Notes: generated by a model not told the origin, from the sequence alone. A stretch of 64,000 bases of DNA from Symbiodinium natans (GCA_905221605.1 CAJNDS010001068.1:177501-241500); one strand, 5' to 3'. Counted from the first letter of the stretch, positions 1-11,204 are shown. Numbers and translations are program-made.

Positions 1-677
1 GAGGAAAACCATAAAGGGACCATAAGGGAATGCTGTTAGTAGTTCTTCGAACCCCGATAGTAGCTCATGCAAGACCGTGTTGCGCCCAGACGCCACCCTT
101 TAACCCACCGAAACCAACAGCCTGAACCATGTGGACAGCGCCCGGAAGCCACTAAACCCTGAACTCCCCGAAAACCCCAAGGCCTACACTTAGATCCCAC
201 GGCAAACCCTTAACCCTCAACCCCACCCCCCTTCCCCGAAAGAAGACATCAATCAACCCTCCCCCCCCTCCCCCCCGGCTCCCCCCGTCCCCCCCCCGGC
301 CGGTGACCCAGAGAGCTGTTTCCTCCCGAATGCTCCACGGACCCCAGAAGCCTCTGGCCCTGGTCGCCAGCTCTCACTTCGGGGGTCTCTTCGAAATCGC
401 TTGCCGTGGGCGGGTCCGTGAGATGGGGTTGAGGGTTGAAAGCTTACTTGAAGGTTCGAGGGGGGCAGCTATCAGGCTGTAAGTATCTTCAGTCAGGTTA
501 TAGCAGGAGTTACCCTACTGCGAGCCCTACTTAAAACTACCCGGGTGTAGGACCTCAGGACTTGCTCGGCTTCGGTCCTTTTGTAGGATGGCCTGAAAGA
601 TAACCTGAACATGATGCCCTTGAACCCGACAAGGGAAAGCATAGAATATACCAAGGGCCTACCTGGTTGTTCATGCA
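1..677. other. Non-coding GC-rich stretch, no gene seen
   Basis: No supported coding sequence. The stretch carries C-homopolymer runs at about 236-300 and isolated AACCCT motifs. The longest open frame (61 codons, minus strand, 493-678) has no recognisable motif and I treat it as chance. Confidence 0.5.
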
Positions 678-864
678 AACCCTAAACCCTGAACCCTAAG
701 CCCTAAGCCCTAAGACCTACACCCTAAACCCTAAACCCTAAACCCTAAACCCTAAACCCTAACCCTAAACCCTAAACCCTAAACCCTAAACCCTAAACCC
801 TAAACCCTAAACCCTAAACCCTAAACCCTAAACCCTAAACCCTAAACCCTGAACCCTAACCTAA
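678..864 (-). repeat. Interstitial telomeric block, CCCTAAA on + strand
   Basis: About 25 heptamers of CCCTAAA, preceded by degenerate CCCTAAG and CCCTGAA copies. The long uninterrupted run begins near 723. This is the Arabidopsis-type telomere unit on its C-rich strand. It is interstitial because non-telomeric DNA lies on both sides. Confidence 0.95.
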
Positions 865-1004
865 AGAGGCTGCCCTGGTTCCAGTTCAGCTTGCCAGCTT
901 TGTCCTGGCACCACGGCCCTCCGAGCGGCGAGCGCCAGGCATTGCAAGCACCCGGACCTCACCCTTCGTCTGGTGCTCACAGGATGCCCAGAGGCTCTCA
1001 AACT

Positions 1005-1129
1005 CTTAGGGTTTAGGGTTTGGGGGTTAGGGTTTAGGGCTTTGGGCTTGGGGTTTTGGGTTTTGGGTTTTGGGTTTTGGGTTTGGGGTTTGGGGTTTGG
1101 GGTTTTGGGTTTTGGGTTTTGGGTTTAGG
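1005..1129 (+). repeat. Interstitial telomeric block with TTTTGGG and TTTGGGG variants
   Basis: Starts as TTTAGGG and is homogenised into GGGTTTT and GGGGTTT variants over about 90 bp. Confidence 0.85.
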
Positions 1130-2519
1130 CTCTCAGACAAGATTTCCTGGAAACTGGGATAGGGACACTGCACTGTCATGTTCCTTATGAATCTTCTACC
1201 CCACGCACCCCAAGAGGAGTTTTGGAGCCTCTGGACACGGCTTGGGGGGGGGCCTGCTTCTGCAATGCAAAGCCCCCGTCACAAGCTTGGGAGGTCTCCG
1301 GGTGCTACCGGGGCTGCGGTATGGAGCTTCTTCGGACCAAGGGCTGCGACGGTGAGAGAAAAGCTGGGGAGAGGCCTAGTTGGGGGTTTAGGGTTTTGGA
1401 GTTTCGGGGGAGCTTAGAGAACCCTAAACCCTAAACCCTAAGCCCCAAAAGAAGGGGGTGGAAAGGAAGCCGATTGGCTGGCAGGCCCCACGTTCCAAAG
1501 GCCCCTTCTACTTCGAAGCCCCGGGGGCTCCGCCGGTGCTTGTTTGACGCCGTGACTTGGAGGTCCATGGGTACTTCTAACCGCCAATCATAACTGTACT
1601 TCTCAGCCCCCCAAGTCCTCTAAGTAGGTTAGAAGTAAGCTTATTAATTGGGGCTAGAAGTAACCATGAACCCCAAGGAGAGGGAGGAGCCACCACTTGT
1701 CCCGGGACACGGTGTCTCGCAGGCTGGAAGCGCCGCGGCACGTTTGATGTGATTTCTAGACTGAACTTGAAAAGCTAGCAAACATTTTAAGTTTAGCTGT
1801 TTCTGAGGAATTGCTGTACCCAAAACTAAAAAGATTCCCAAGAATCCCTAAGAGTTGGGCTTTGGGAGCTTGATCGACTGGACTAGTTTAGGGTGTAAGG
1901 GTTCTGGGGGGTGGGGGGGGCTCCTTAAATTAGGGCCCCCTGAGGGACCTTTGTTCGTCTGAATTCACCAGCAGCAGATATATCAAGATGTTCGTTTTCT
2001 TTTCTTTGCGGAGTTATCTATGTCTATTTCTACTTAGATGTCAATGCATATTTTTTTTATCTACTGGGGGTACTCAATAAGAAGAAGTGGTTATTTGATG
2101 GGAAATCGCGAAACTCGTGCCGGTATGGGTTGATCTTCGGCATCCTGCAAGGACCGTGGCTGGGGTCCAAATTCCATCTGCCATAGAGAATCGCTGGGGG
2201 GGCCGGTGCCCCCACAGAGGAGCTCTTGAAGCAGAGCCCCTCCGCGTTGCAAACTCAAACTGCAAACTGCGCACAGGCGTCACACAGGAGCTGCCGTGCA
2301 ACAGTTGGCCGCCATTCCCTTCCGTTCCGTAATGCCGAAGACAAAACAAACCCTAAGCCCTCAACCCAAGCTGAATCTTGAACTCTCACCATGTTGAGGG
2401 AACATATTCGCACGAGCGCCCCTCACCCTAAATACACTCACCAATAAGTAACAGTAGTATAAAGCCTGTTTCACATAAGAACACAAACTTGCCGTCTCAA
2501 TGATCAGAGCTTAGGGTGT
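1130..2519. other. Spacer between telomeric blocks, no gene seen
   Basis: GC-rich unique sequence with short CCCTAAA copies around 1420-1443. Open frames of 60-90 codons exist in several overlapping frames, none with a recognisable domain. I see nothing functional. Confidence 0.4.
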
Positions 2520-2653
2520 AGGGTTTAGGATCTAACGCCTAAACCCCGAACCCTAGACCCTACAAGCCGTAACACCTCAAAACCTTTAAGCCTTAACACC
2601 CTGAAGCCGAACACGCAAGTTGAGATTGGGGTGAAGGCCCCAAAGATGATGCT

Positions 2654-2708
2654 AGGGGGGTACTCCAATCCCTACCAAGAACTGCCAGTACAGGAGGGGG
2701 AACATCCC
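2654..2708 (-). mobile_element. MITE-like element, GGGATGTTCCCCC family, partial copy
   Basis: The reverse complement reads GGGATGTTCCCCCTCCTG then TACTGGCAGTTCTTGGTAGGG. It aligns with elements at 39,363-39,458 and 44,162-44,234. This copy is in the opposite orientation and about 55 bp long. Confidence 0.6.
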
Positions 2709-2947
2709 AACCCAAAAGCCGAAAGGCCTGAAGGCCCCCACAAAGGGAATCTCTGCGGGGCTTCAGGACTGCCTTGTTGGCTTAGGGCTTAGGGCTTTTG
2801 AGGGTTCAGGGTTCAGGGTTTAGGGTTTGTGACATGAGGCTGCAGGCTTCGGGGCTTCAGGGCAGGGGGGGGGGGGGGGTTCTGTCCTCAGAAACACCGC
2901 TCCAGGAAGGATTTGTTTTAGGGTTTGGGGCTTAGGTACCAAAAAGT

Positions 2948-3022
2948 CCTAAACCCTAAACCCTAAACCCTAAACCCTAAACCCTAAACCCTAAACCCTA
3001 AACCCTAAACCCTAAGCCCTCA
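2948..3022 (-). repeat. Interstitial telomeric block, CCCTAAA
   Basis: About ten near-perfect CCCTAAA heptamers ending in CCCTAAG and CCCTCAA. Confidence 0.93.
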
Positions 3023-3139
3023 ACCTCAAAGAATGCCGGGTTTATGGGCGTAGGCTTAGGTTCAAAAGTGTTTTAGGGCTTGGGGTTTGGGTGTCTAGGG
3101 TTTAGAGGCGAGATGCACTGTGATTACATGAGGACTAGC

Positions 3140-3240
3140 TTAAGAACACCCGGAAATCTCAAAAACACAAATCCCCATATTGCCCTTATCGGGAAGACTA
3201 CTTGTCGTTCTTTTTTTTTTTTTGGGGGGGGGGTTCTTTA
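3140..3240. mobile_element. MITE-like element, TTAAGAACNCC family
   Basis: Terminal inverted repeat TTAAGAACACCC on the left pairs with GGGGGGTTCTTTAA on the right. The interior has AAATCCCCATATTGCCCTTATC, then a T-run and G-run. It shares the interior AATCCC(T/C)ATATT(A/G)CCCTTATC with the copy at 10,851-10,928 and, more loosely, 43,100-43,211. Confidence 0.65.
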
Positions 3241-3256
3241 AAGCAACTAGTTCATC

Positions 3257-3449
3257 CCTAAACCCTTAACACCCTTAAAACCCTTAAAACGCTTAAAACC
3301 CTTAAAATCCTTAAAACCCTTAACACCCTTAAAACCCTTAAAACCCTTAAAAGCCCTTAAAACCCTTAAAACCCTTAAAGCCCTTAAAGCCCTTAAAAAA
3401 AAAAACCTTAAAGGCCTTAAAACCCTTAAATGGGCCTTAAACCCTTAAT
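3257..3449 (-). repeat. Variant telomere-like array, CCCTTAAAA 9-mer
   Basis: About 20 copies of a 9-bp CCCTTAAAA unit with scattered changes (CCCTTAAAG, CCCTTAACA). It differs from TTTAGGG by duplicated T and A and looks locally amplified. Confidence 0.85.
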
Positions 3450-3566
3450 GAGCTCAAGGGCCGGTTTCGTGGCTTCGGTGGCCGGACTTGCAACCCCAGC
3501 AACAGCCAATCTTGCAAATGCTGGGGTGGGCCGTGCGGCCCTCAGGGTGAATTGGTGCACAGAGAC

Positions 3567-3655
3567 AGGGTTTGGGGTTTAGGGTTTAGGGTTTAGGTTT
3601 AGGGTTAGGGTTTAGGGTTTCGGGTTTCGGGTTTCGGGTTTCGGGTTTCGGGTTT
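3567..3655 (+). repeat. Interstitial telomeric block changing from TTTAGGG to TTTCGGG
   Basis: The first half is TTTAGGG and the second half is five consecutive GGGTTTC heptamers, so the variant is clustered rather than scattered. Confidence 0.9.
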
Positions 3656-3732
3656 TCCTGTTGGGGGAATGGGCCACACGGAGGCTTCCTCAAGGTCTGC
3701 AGCATATGGCACCCAACCGAGGTTCTGCCCCT

Positions 3733-3838
3733 TTAGGGTTTAGGGTTTAGGGTTTAGGGTTTAGGGTTCAGGGTTTAGGGTTCAGGGTTTAGGGTTTAGG
3801 GTTTAGGGTTTAGGGTTTAGGGTTTAGGGTTTAGGGTT
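3733..3838 (+). repeat. Interstitial telomeric block, TTTAGGG with TTCAGGG
   Basis: About 15 heptamers, mostly TTTAGGG with two TTCAGGG. Confidence 0.92.
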
Positions 3839-4018
3839 CCTCAATGGGTTTCCGACATTAGGGGTACCTTATTGGGCTCCTTACTTTTGCAGGAATCCCA
3901 CTATTTGGGGTCTAGATTAAGGGTCCCTTATTTTCGTAAGGGGTTTGGGTGCCCTGTTTAGGGGCATGTACATACATATGCATATAAAAAAATGCATATA
4001 CGTACGAACATATTTTTT

Positions 4019-4088
4019 AACCCTAAACCCTAAACCCGAAACCCTAAGCCCTAACCCCTAAGCTCTAAACCCCAAACCCTGAACCCTG
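4019..4088 (-). repeat. Interstitial telomeric block, degenerate CCCTAAA
   Basis: About nine degenerate C-strand heptamers, just after an AT-rich segment with ATGCATATA motifs. Confidence 0.8.
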
Positions 4089-4173
4089 CGGGTATCTTCC
4101 TTGAGGCGCCTCTTAGGGGAGTACATCCTCAGGGGGTGCGAGGTTGACTCCCTTGCAAGTAGGGATGGAAGGG

Positions 4174-4409
4174 CTAGGGTTTAGGGTTCAGGGTTCAGGG
4201 TTCAGGGTTCAGGGTTCAGGGTTCAGGGTTCAGGGTTCAGGGTTCAGGGTTCAGGGTTCAGGGTTCAGGGTTTAGGGTTTAGGGTTTAGGGTTTTAGGGT
4301 TTAGGGTGTAGGGTAGGTTTAGGGTTTAGGGGTTAGGGTTGAGGGTTTAGGGTTTAGGGTTTAGGGTTTAGGGTTTAGGGTTTGGGTTTAGGGTTTAGGG
4401 GTTTAGGGC
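4174..4409 (+). repeat. Interstitial telomeric block with homogenised TTCAGGG run
   Basis: About a dozen consecutive TTCAGGG heptamers (4185-4270) followed by TTTAGGG. Clustering of one variant implies local duplication. Confidence 0.93.
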
Positions 4410-4987
4410 CCTAAACCTCGGGCTGGGTTGTCGGGGGAATTCGGGAGTTGGGGGCACCCTCCGGGGGTGCTTTAGGGGAAGACCAGGTACCGAACTTCCG
4501 AACTCCTAAGATTTCGTGAGTCAACTGCTTAGTTGGTGCTTTATGCGCATGACCGTGTGGAAGCCCCCCTGTTCCCTCCGGCCTCAAAACGGCTTCTGGC
4601 CGGAATGGGACGGAAGGAATGCAGCAAGACTTTGCCCCGGCTTGGAAGGCCAGGGGGGGGGGGGGGGCGGTTGGCAAAGAATGCATCGTCCCGAACCACA
4701 CATGAGAAGAGGGACTCTGCATTGAAGCCGACGAGTGCATCCGAAACTGAAATTTAGGCAGGCTCGATAACCCCACGTCCATGAACTGGATTCTGAAGCT
4801 ACGGATCCCAAGACTATTCCCCAAATTAAGGCCACAAAAATCTTAAGGCCCCAAACAGACCCCCCCTTCAATAGGCTCTGATTTGCAAAAATGGGCCCCT
4901 TGTACACCAAACCCCGACACCCCGACACCCCTACATAAACCCCCACGATGACATCCTGGGCACTCCTTGCCTACAAGAAGGGGTTGA
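4410..4987. other. Spacer, no gene seen
   Basis: Unique GC-rich DNA with a G-run at about 4651-4667. The overlapping 69-137-codon open frames on both strands have no known motif. Confidence 0.4.
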
Positions 4988-5074
4988 GGGTTGAGGGCTG
5001 AGGGTTTAGGGTTTAGGCTTTAGGGTTTAGGGTTTAGGGTTTAGGGTTTAGGGTTTAGGGTTTAGGGTTTAGGG
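4988..5074 (+). repeat. Interstitial telomeric block, TTTAGGG
   Basis: About twelve heptamers, starting TTGAGGG/CTGAGGG then near-perfect TTTAGGG. Confidence 0.93.
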
Positions 5075-5258
5075 TCTACAACCCTTTGGCCCTCCAGCTG
5101 TGGGGCCTTGAAGGATTACGGGTGCCTGTACGGCTTGTGTATAGGGTTTGTGTTTTTTAAGGGGCCTTATTGGGCTTTTCAGGGCTTAAGGTCTTAAGAT
5201 TCGACACTCGGGCTTGGGGGGCAGCCTTGGCACCTCTACACAGCTTCCAGCATCCTTC

Positions 5259-5630
5259 ACCCTAAACCCCTAAAACCCTAAACCCTAAACCCCTAAACCC
5301 CTAAACCCCTAAACCCCTAAGCCCCTAAACCCCTAAACCCCTAAACCCCAAAACCCCTAAACCCTAAACCCCTAAACCCCCAAACCCCCAAACCCCTAAA
5401 CCCCTAAGCCCCTAAGCCCCTAAACCCCTAAACCCCTAAACCCCTAAACCCCTAAACCCCTAAACCCCTAACCCCCCTAACCCCTAAACCCCTAAAACCC
5501 AAAACCCTAAACCCCTAAACCCTAAACCCCTAAACCCCTAAACCCTAAACCCCCAAACCCGTAAACCCCTAAACCCCTAAACCCCTAAACCCCTAAACCC
5601 CTAAACCCCGGAACCCCTAAACCCTCAACC
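5259..5630 (-). repeat. Variant telomeric array, CCCCTAAA 8-mer
   Basis: More than 40 units, dominated by the octamer CCCCTAAA with CCCCAAA, CCCCTAAG and 7-mer units mixed in. It is one of the longest blocks in the window. Confidence 0.92.
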
Positions 5631-5748
5631 CAAGAAACCCAAGAGGCGACTGTGGACGCTCGTGCCTGCCAGCGGGTGAATTCTGTCGCGAGGCCCAGCG
5701 CGCTTCAGGAATTGACGGCTGCTCCCAAATTGTAGAGACACCCCCTGA

Positions 5749-5892
5749 GCCCTAAGCCCTAAACCCTAAACCCTGAACCCTGAACCCTAAGCCAGAAACC
5801 CTAAACCCTAAACCCCAAGCCCTAAACCCTAAACCCTGGACCCTAAACCCTAAACCCTAAACCCTAAACCCTAAACCCTAAACCCTAAACCT
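5749..5892 (-). repeat. Interstitial telomeric block, CCCTAAA
   Basis: About 20 heptamers with CCCTGAA, CCCTGGA and CCCTAAG variants, becoming perfect at 5842-5890. Confidence 0.92.
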
Positions 5893-6164
5893 TCACCAAG
5901 GCGCGTGACAGGTTCGCTGCCTTAGGGGTGGGCCATTGCGACCGGTGCAAACTACTTCGAAAGTCTTGTTCTCAAACCGCCCGGCCCAGCGCTTCGCAAG
6001 CGAAGGAGGATTCTTAAACCCTAAACCCTAAACCCTAAACCCTGAACCCTAAACCCCAAACCCCAAACCCTAAATCCTAAACTCTGAACCCTATGTCTCA
6101 TGTGAAGGTTCAGAGTTGAGGGTTTTTAGACAGTAGGGCTCAAGGTTTCGGGTTAAGGGTTCAA

Positions 6165-6388
6165 GATTTAGGGCTTAGGGCTGAGGGCTGAGGGCTGAGG
6201 GCTTAGAGCCTAGGGCTTAGGGTTTAAGATTTAGGGCTTAGGGTTTAAGATTTAAGGCTTAGGGCTTAGGGCTTAGGGCTTAGGGCTTAGGGCTTAGGGC
6301 TTAGGGCTTAGGGCTTAGGGCTTAGGGCTTAGGGCTTAGGGCTTAGGGCTTAGGGCTTAGGGCTTAGGGCTTAGGGCTTAGGGCTTAC
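6165..6388 (+). repeat. Variant telomeric array, GGGCTTA heptamer
   Basis: More than 20 almost uninterrupted GGGCTTA units (TTAGGGC in register), preceded by GGGCTGA copies. It is the cleanest example of a variant replacing TTTAGGG across a whole block. Confidence 0.93.
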
Positions 6389-6514
6389 CAGTAGGGCTTC
6401 GGGCTTAGGGCTTAGGGTTTATTTAGGGTTTACGGGTTTAGGGTTAGGGTCTGGCCTTGCAGGGCTTGGGAAGATTTCGAAGAGAGAGCTTTAGGGATTC
6501 GGGCTTAGGGCTCC

Positions 6515-6627
6515 GAACTGTACTTTTAACCATATTAGGGCACTTATCAGGGCTTATAAGTGGGTGATAAACCCTAAACAGTCAACCCTGAACCCTAAAT
6601 CCAAAAACCTCAGCCCTAGTACAGTTC
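6515..6627. mobile_element. Possible MITE with telomeric repeats inside
   Basis: The inverted 9-mers GAACTGTAC (6515) and GTACAGTTC (ends 6627) bracket a segment with CCCTAAACAGTCAACCCTGAACCC in its middle. The inverted repeat is short, so this is tentative. Confidence 0.35.
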
Positions 6628-7202
6628 CAATTCGTTAGCAAGTATAAACCCTAAACCCAAACCCCAAACCCTAAACCCGAAACCCAGACCTGGGGTTATA
6701 AGTATCCATGAACCTCCAAATAGGGCTCTGGAGCGCTTGCAAGCACAGGGTCGGGCTACCTGGCCAGGATGCAAAGGTCGCCGGAGCACGGTGGTTTAGG
6801 GTTTAGGGTTTGGGGTTTGGGGTTTAGGGTTTAAGGCTTAGGGTTTAGGGTTTAGGGTTTAAGGTTTCGGGTTTAGGGTTTAGGGCTGCTTCTTGCATCA
6901 CCCGGCCACTTGCACAAGTTCGGGCAACCTTTCATCTCCTAAGGACGCGACAGACGTTGCTTTGAAGACCCCTAACTTTCCGACACCCCTCTGCTGAATC
7001 AGGTCTGGGGTAAGCAGGCAACCCAAATCCTAACCCGTAAGCCATAAACCCTAAACACAGTAAACCCTAAACCCTAACCCTAAACCCTAAACCCTGAGCC
7101 CCATAGACCCCAGACGTCCGCCCGTTCTTTGAAACGGCGCAGACCAGCGTCTCTGGCTTGCGCGCGTGGTGGATGAAGAGCTGAAGGCCAGCCCAGCAGT
7201 GG

Positions 7203-7400
7203 GGGTTTAGGGGGTTTAGGGTTTAGGGTTTAGGGTTTAGGGTTTAGGGTTTAGGGGTTTAGGGTTTAGGGTTTAGGGTTTAGGGTTTAGGGTTTAGGGT
7301 TTAGGGTTTAGGGTTTAGGGTTTAGGGTTTAGGGTTTAGGGTTTAGGGTTTAGGGTTTAGGGTTTAGGGTTTAGGGTTTAGGGTTTAAGGTTTAGGGGGT
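7203..7400 (+). repeat. Interstitial telomeric block, long near-perfect TTTAGGG
   Basis: About 27 heptamers, almost perfect, with two TTTAGGGG slips near the start. Confidence 0.95.
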
Positions 7401-7659
7401 TTTGGGGTTTTCGGGGTTCAGAGTTTTAGGCCTTGAGGGGTTTGGGGCTTTAGGGCTTCGGGGCTTGGGGGGGGGTTCAGGGCGTTAGGGGTTTAGATGA
7501 GTTTAGATGTTTTAAGGGTTTAGTCGGGATTACCATTAGGCATTGGTCCAACTCCCCAGATTAAGGGCTTTGGCTAATTCGGGTTGACAAGGTTTAGGGC
7601 TTCTGAGAGAGGCTGGAGGCCTTCACAGCTCTGGCAGCAGCTCTGCCACCTCCCAGGAG

Positions 7660-7790
7660 TTTAGGGTTTCGGGGTTTAGGGTTTAGGGTTAGGGTTTAGG
7701 GTTTAGGGTTTAGGGTTTGGGGTTTAGGGTTTAGGGTTCAGGGTTTAGGGTTTAGGGCACAGGGTTTGGGGATTTAGCGTTTAGGGTGTA
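7660..7790 (+). repeat. Interstitial telomeric block, degenerate TTTAGGG
   Basis: About 17 heptamers including TTTCGGGG, TTTGGGG and TTCAGGG variants. Confidence 0.85.
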
Positions 7791-7830
7791 GGGTGCTTCG
7801 GGGTTTTCCGGTTGGGTTAAGGGTTTGGGG

Positions 7831-8261
7831 TTTAGGGAACCCAAGTGCTGGAGGACACGAAAGCGGCCCCCAGACCTCTACAGAAAGGTCAAAGGTCAAA
7901 ATCACCCAAACCCTGAAAACCTGAACCGCGCAACCGAGGGCGGCGATGCTCCCTTGTTTGTCGTTGTGGGAACGGGTCAAGTTCATGGGAGGCTTAACCC
8001 CGGTTGTTAGCTCTACGTCAGCTGCCCGCCTTCTCGCCTGAAGTTTGCCTAGGCCTTGCCTGCGACTGCCTCTTTAGTGCCGTGGCACAGAAAATTGGGG
8101 CTTTCGACTCTATCATCACAAGCCAAAATTTTGAAGCGCGAATCCTAAATCCCATTGCAGGCTCAAGGAGCCAAGCAGGTTGTGGTGCCCTAGGATGAAT
8201 CCCAGATACGACCTTCATTTGCTCAGTTCCCCCCCCCCCCCCCCCCACAACAACAAAAAAA
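7831..8261. other. Spacer, no gene seen
   Basis: Unique sequence with open frames of 61-76 codons on both strands but no recognisable domain. A C-run lies at about 8228-8246. Confidence 0.4.
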
Positions 8262-8318
8262 CTCTAAACCCTGAACCCCAAAACCCCAAAACCCCAAACC
8301 CCAAACCCCAAACCCCAG
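8262..8318 (-). repeat. Variant telomeric block, CCCCAAA/CCCCAAAA
   Basis: About seven units, most with A replacing T of CCCTAAA. Confidence 0.85.
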
Positions 8319-8435
8319 CGTGGAACCCGGCCTTAAAGACTTAAACGCCCTTTGGCGCGGCAACCGCAATCAGCGTCGGCCTGGCTTGGGCTCGGGCGGG
8401 TTGCTTCGAGACGGCGTACATAGTGACATGATGGA

Positions 8436-8542
8436 GTCTATATATATATATATATCATAAAATATGAATATTATATATATATAATCAGTATATAGAGTAT
8501 GTATAGATATATATGTATAGATATATATATATATATATAATA
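8436..8542. repeat. (TA)n microsatellite
   Basis: Two TATATA tracts separated by degenerate AT sequence. Overlapping open frames rich in Tyr and Ile come from this repeat. Confidence 0.9.
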
Positions 8543-8902
8543 AGAATATAGGCAGTGGTCAAAGTCAACGCAGCGCCGCCTCCCCATCCGGCGTGTTCCT
8601 GGCCTCTTCGGCCTCCCATACGTCTTCCTGCGGCCACAGGCGAAAACACACGGCAAGCGGCGCAAAAATAAAAAACAAACTCGCAGGTTTCAGGGCTCAG
8701 GGCTCAGGGCTTAGGGCCTCAGGGTTCAGGGCTTAGGGCTTAGGGCTTACAGCCTCAGGGTTCAGGGCTTAGGGTGTGGGCTTTAGGGGTTTAGGGTTGA
8801 GGGTTCAGACGCCAGTGTGCCAGCCAGGCCTCCTCCTGGTCTCTGACTGCTGGGTAATGCAACTGGGACACGTCATTGACCATGCTTGGGTCCTTGACGG
8901 TT

Positions 8903-8978
8903 TAGGGGTTCGGGGTTTAGGGTTTAGGGTTTAGGGTTTAGGGTTTAGGGTTTAGGGTTTAGGGTTTAGGGTTTAGGG
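8903..8978 (+). repeat. Interstitial telomeric block, TTTAGGG
   Basis: About ten near-perfect heptamers after one TTCGGGG. Confidence 0.93.
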
Positions 8979-9384
8979 TCACCGCTTTGCCTCTCCCTAG
9001 CCCCAGCGAAAAACGCCAGGATCCGTTCACCGAAAGCAGAGTCTTGCATGTAAATTAGACCCCGTCAACGGCAAGGCGAGTAAGGTTCAACAGCAAAACC
9101 CCATACGGCCAATCAAAAAGTGAACAAGGTCCAACCAGGATCTAGCAAAGGTCCATCGGCGAAGCACATCAGCGCCAGCGGCATGGCAAACAAGGTTAGA
9201 CCAAAGTCAACAGCAGAGCGAGTAAGGCCAATGGCCCGAAAGAGCCCCCAGCTTTGGCCGAAAGCTGGAAGGCCTGCTCTCAGATTGTGTGATGCTCCCC
9301 CACGCCACTCCCTGATTTCAGTGCGCAGCTGTTTCAAGACATGCGCATCATAGCCCGCATGCTTGTTATTCGCCGATCTTTGGA
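8979..9384. other. Spacer, no gene seen
   Basis: Unique DNA. Mutually overlapping open frames of 74-77 codons lie at 9113-9353 on both strands, with no known motif. Confidence 0.4.
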
Positions 9385-10010
9385 GCGTTTAGGGTTTAGG
9401 ATTTGGGTTTAGGGTGTAGGGTTTAGGGTTCAAGCCGTCGTGTTGCAGACCTCTACACCCCAAAACTCAATGAATGCGGCTTCCAGTGGCAAACTCCAGT
9501 CGGCAAAGAGGGCAGGAGATCGTGTTTTGCGAATCCAAGCCTGGGGCCGGGTTCAGGGTTTAAATCTTACAGAATATTGAGAATCTGTTGGGTCATTTGA
9601 ATTAGGTTCAGTTGCAACAGTTGTGCAGAAGCCTCCTACAAACAGGATTTGGGCTCCAAGCTCCCTATTTCTGGCAGGGTTTGGGGTGTAGGGTTCGGGG
9701 TTTAGGGTTTACAGTTTAGAGTTTAGAGTTTAGAGAGGGAGCCAAGTACCATCCCACACCCCTTACTTAAGGAATACATGCCCCCTAAACCCTAAACCCT
9801 ACACTCTACACCCTGAACCCTAAACCCTCTGCCCTGCTCCTTAGGGAAGGCGTATTGGGCTTAGGTCTGTAGGGAATGGACAAATGAGCACCCTAAACCC
9901 TGAACCCTGAACTCTAGACCCTAAAACCCTAAACCCTGAACCCCAAACCCCGAACTTTGAAAATTGCAGCTTCTTCCGTGACGCCAGCCGCTGCTTCGGT
10001 CACTTGAGGA

Positions 10011-10041
10011 TGTTTAGGGTTTAGGGTTTAGGGTTTAGGGT

Positions 10042-10136
<95 letters not shown>

Positions 10137-10142
10137 GGTTAG
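10011..10142 (+). repeat. Variant telomeric array, TTGAGGG
   Basis: Four TTTAGGG heptamers followed by about 14 consecutive TTGAGGG heptamers. The sharp switch shows that one variant was amplified in tandem. Confidence 0.95.
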
Positions 10143-10265
10143 GGCTTCGGGTTCATAGGCGTGCTTGAGGGCTTGAGGCGGCAGTGAAGCGCAATCTATT
10201 TCGCAGCTTTGCCTATCGCCTGGAACTCCTCCCCCCCAAAGCCCCCAAAGACTTGGATGCCAGAC

Positions 10266-10370
10266 CCTTAACCCTAAATCCTAAACCCTAAACCCAAAAC
10301 CCAAAACCCTAAACCCTAAACCCTAACCTTAAACCCTAAACCCCAAACCCCAAACCCCAAACCCCAAACC
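10266..10370 (-). repeat. Interstitial telomeric block, CCCTAAA to CCCCAAA
   Basis: C-strand heptamers that end in about five consecutive CCCCAAA units. Confidence 0.9.
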
Positions 10371-10436
10371 GCATCGTTGAGCCGAGGGGCTGCGCCACCA
10401 TCGGCGAATACACTGCTCGTGGAAAAGGTGTCCTTG

Positions 10437-10588
10437 GCTCAGGGTTTAGGGTTTAGGGTTTAGGGTTTAGGGTTTAGGGTTTAGGGTTTAGGGTTTAGGG
10501 TTTAGGGTTTAGGGTCTAGGGTCTAGGGTCTAGGGTTTAGGGTTTAGGGTTTAGGCTCTGGGTTTAAGGTTTAGGGTTTAGGGTTTCT
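10437..10588 (+). repeat. Interstitial telomeric block, TTTAGGG with TCTAGGG run
   Basis: About 20 heptamers, with three consecutive TCTAGGG at about 10,514-10,534. Confidence 0.93.
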
Positions 10589-10850
10589 GCCCACCCCAAG
10601 TTTCTCGAGTGCACAGGCAACCTTCGGGAGGTCTTAGGGTTTGGGGTTCAGGGTTTAGGGTTTGGGGTTTAAGGTTAGGGTTTAGGCTTTAGGGCTTAGG
10701 GCTCAGAGCTTACCTGCGAAGCTTTCAAAGATCAGGTGAGCCTTTCGGCTTTCAAGGCGGGTGAAGGTACCCCAAAGGCTGAGGCGCACCCCGTGCAAAT
10801 CGAAGTCCCCAGCGAGTAGGCGTGAGACCCAGGTCTGCCGACTTATTTGC

Positions 10851-10928
10851 TTAAGAACCCCAAACGAAATCCCTATATTACCCTTATCAGTAAGAATATG
10901 TTTTTTGTTTTTTTGGGGGTTCTTAGGC
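10851..10928. mobile_element. MITE-like element, TTAAGAACCCC family
   Basis: TTAAGAACCCC on the left and GGGGGTTCTTAGG on the right form terminal inverted repeats around AAATCCCTATATTACCC and TTATCAGTAAGAA. The same interior is recognisable at 3140-3240 and 43,100-43,211. Confidence 0.7.
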
Positions 10929-11048
10929 TTGGAATTCCACCATCGCTTCCCCCGAAACCCTATTCCCTACACCCTAAACCTGAACCTTCATTCCTTGCTT
11001 GAACCAGTAGGGATCCCTCCCCCCACCCCTGAGGGGTTCTCCAAGTGG

Positions 11049-11204
11049 GTTCAGGGTTTAGGGTTGAGGGTTTAGGGTTTAGGGTTTAGGGTTTAGGGTT
11101 TAGGGTTTAGGGTTTAGGGTTTAGGGTTTAGGGTTTAGGGTTTAGGGTTTAGGGTTTAGGGTTTAGGGTTTAGGGTTTAGGGTTCAGGGCTCAGGGTTCA
11201 GGGT
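11049..11204 (+). repeat. Interstitial telomeric block, TTTAGGG
   Basis: About 20 near-perfect heptamers ending in TTCAGGG and CTCAGGG. Confidence 0.95.

Noticed and set aside
678-864. True chromosome end
   Set aside because: Non-telomeric DNA lies on both sides and further blocks in both orientations follow; there is no terminal tract in the window.
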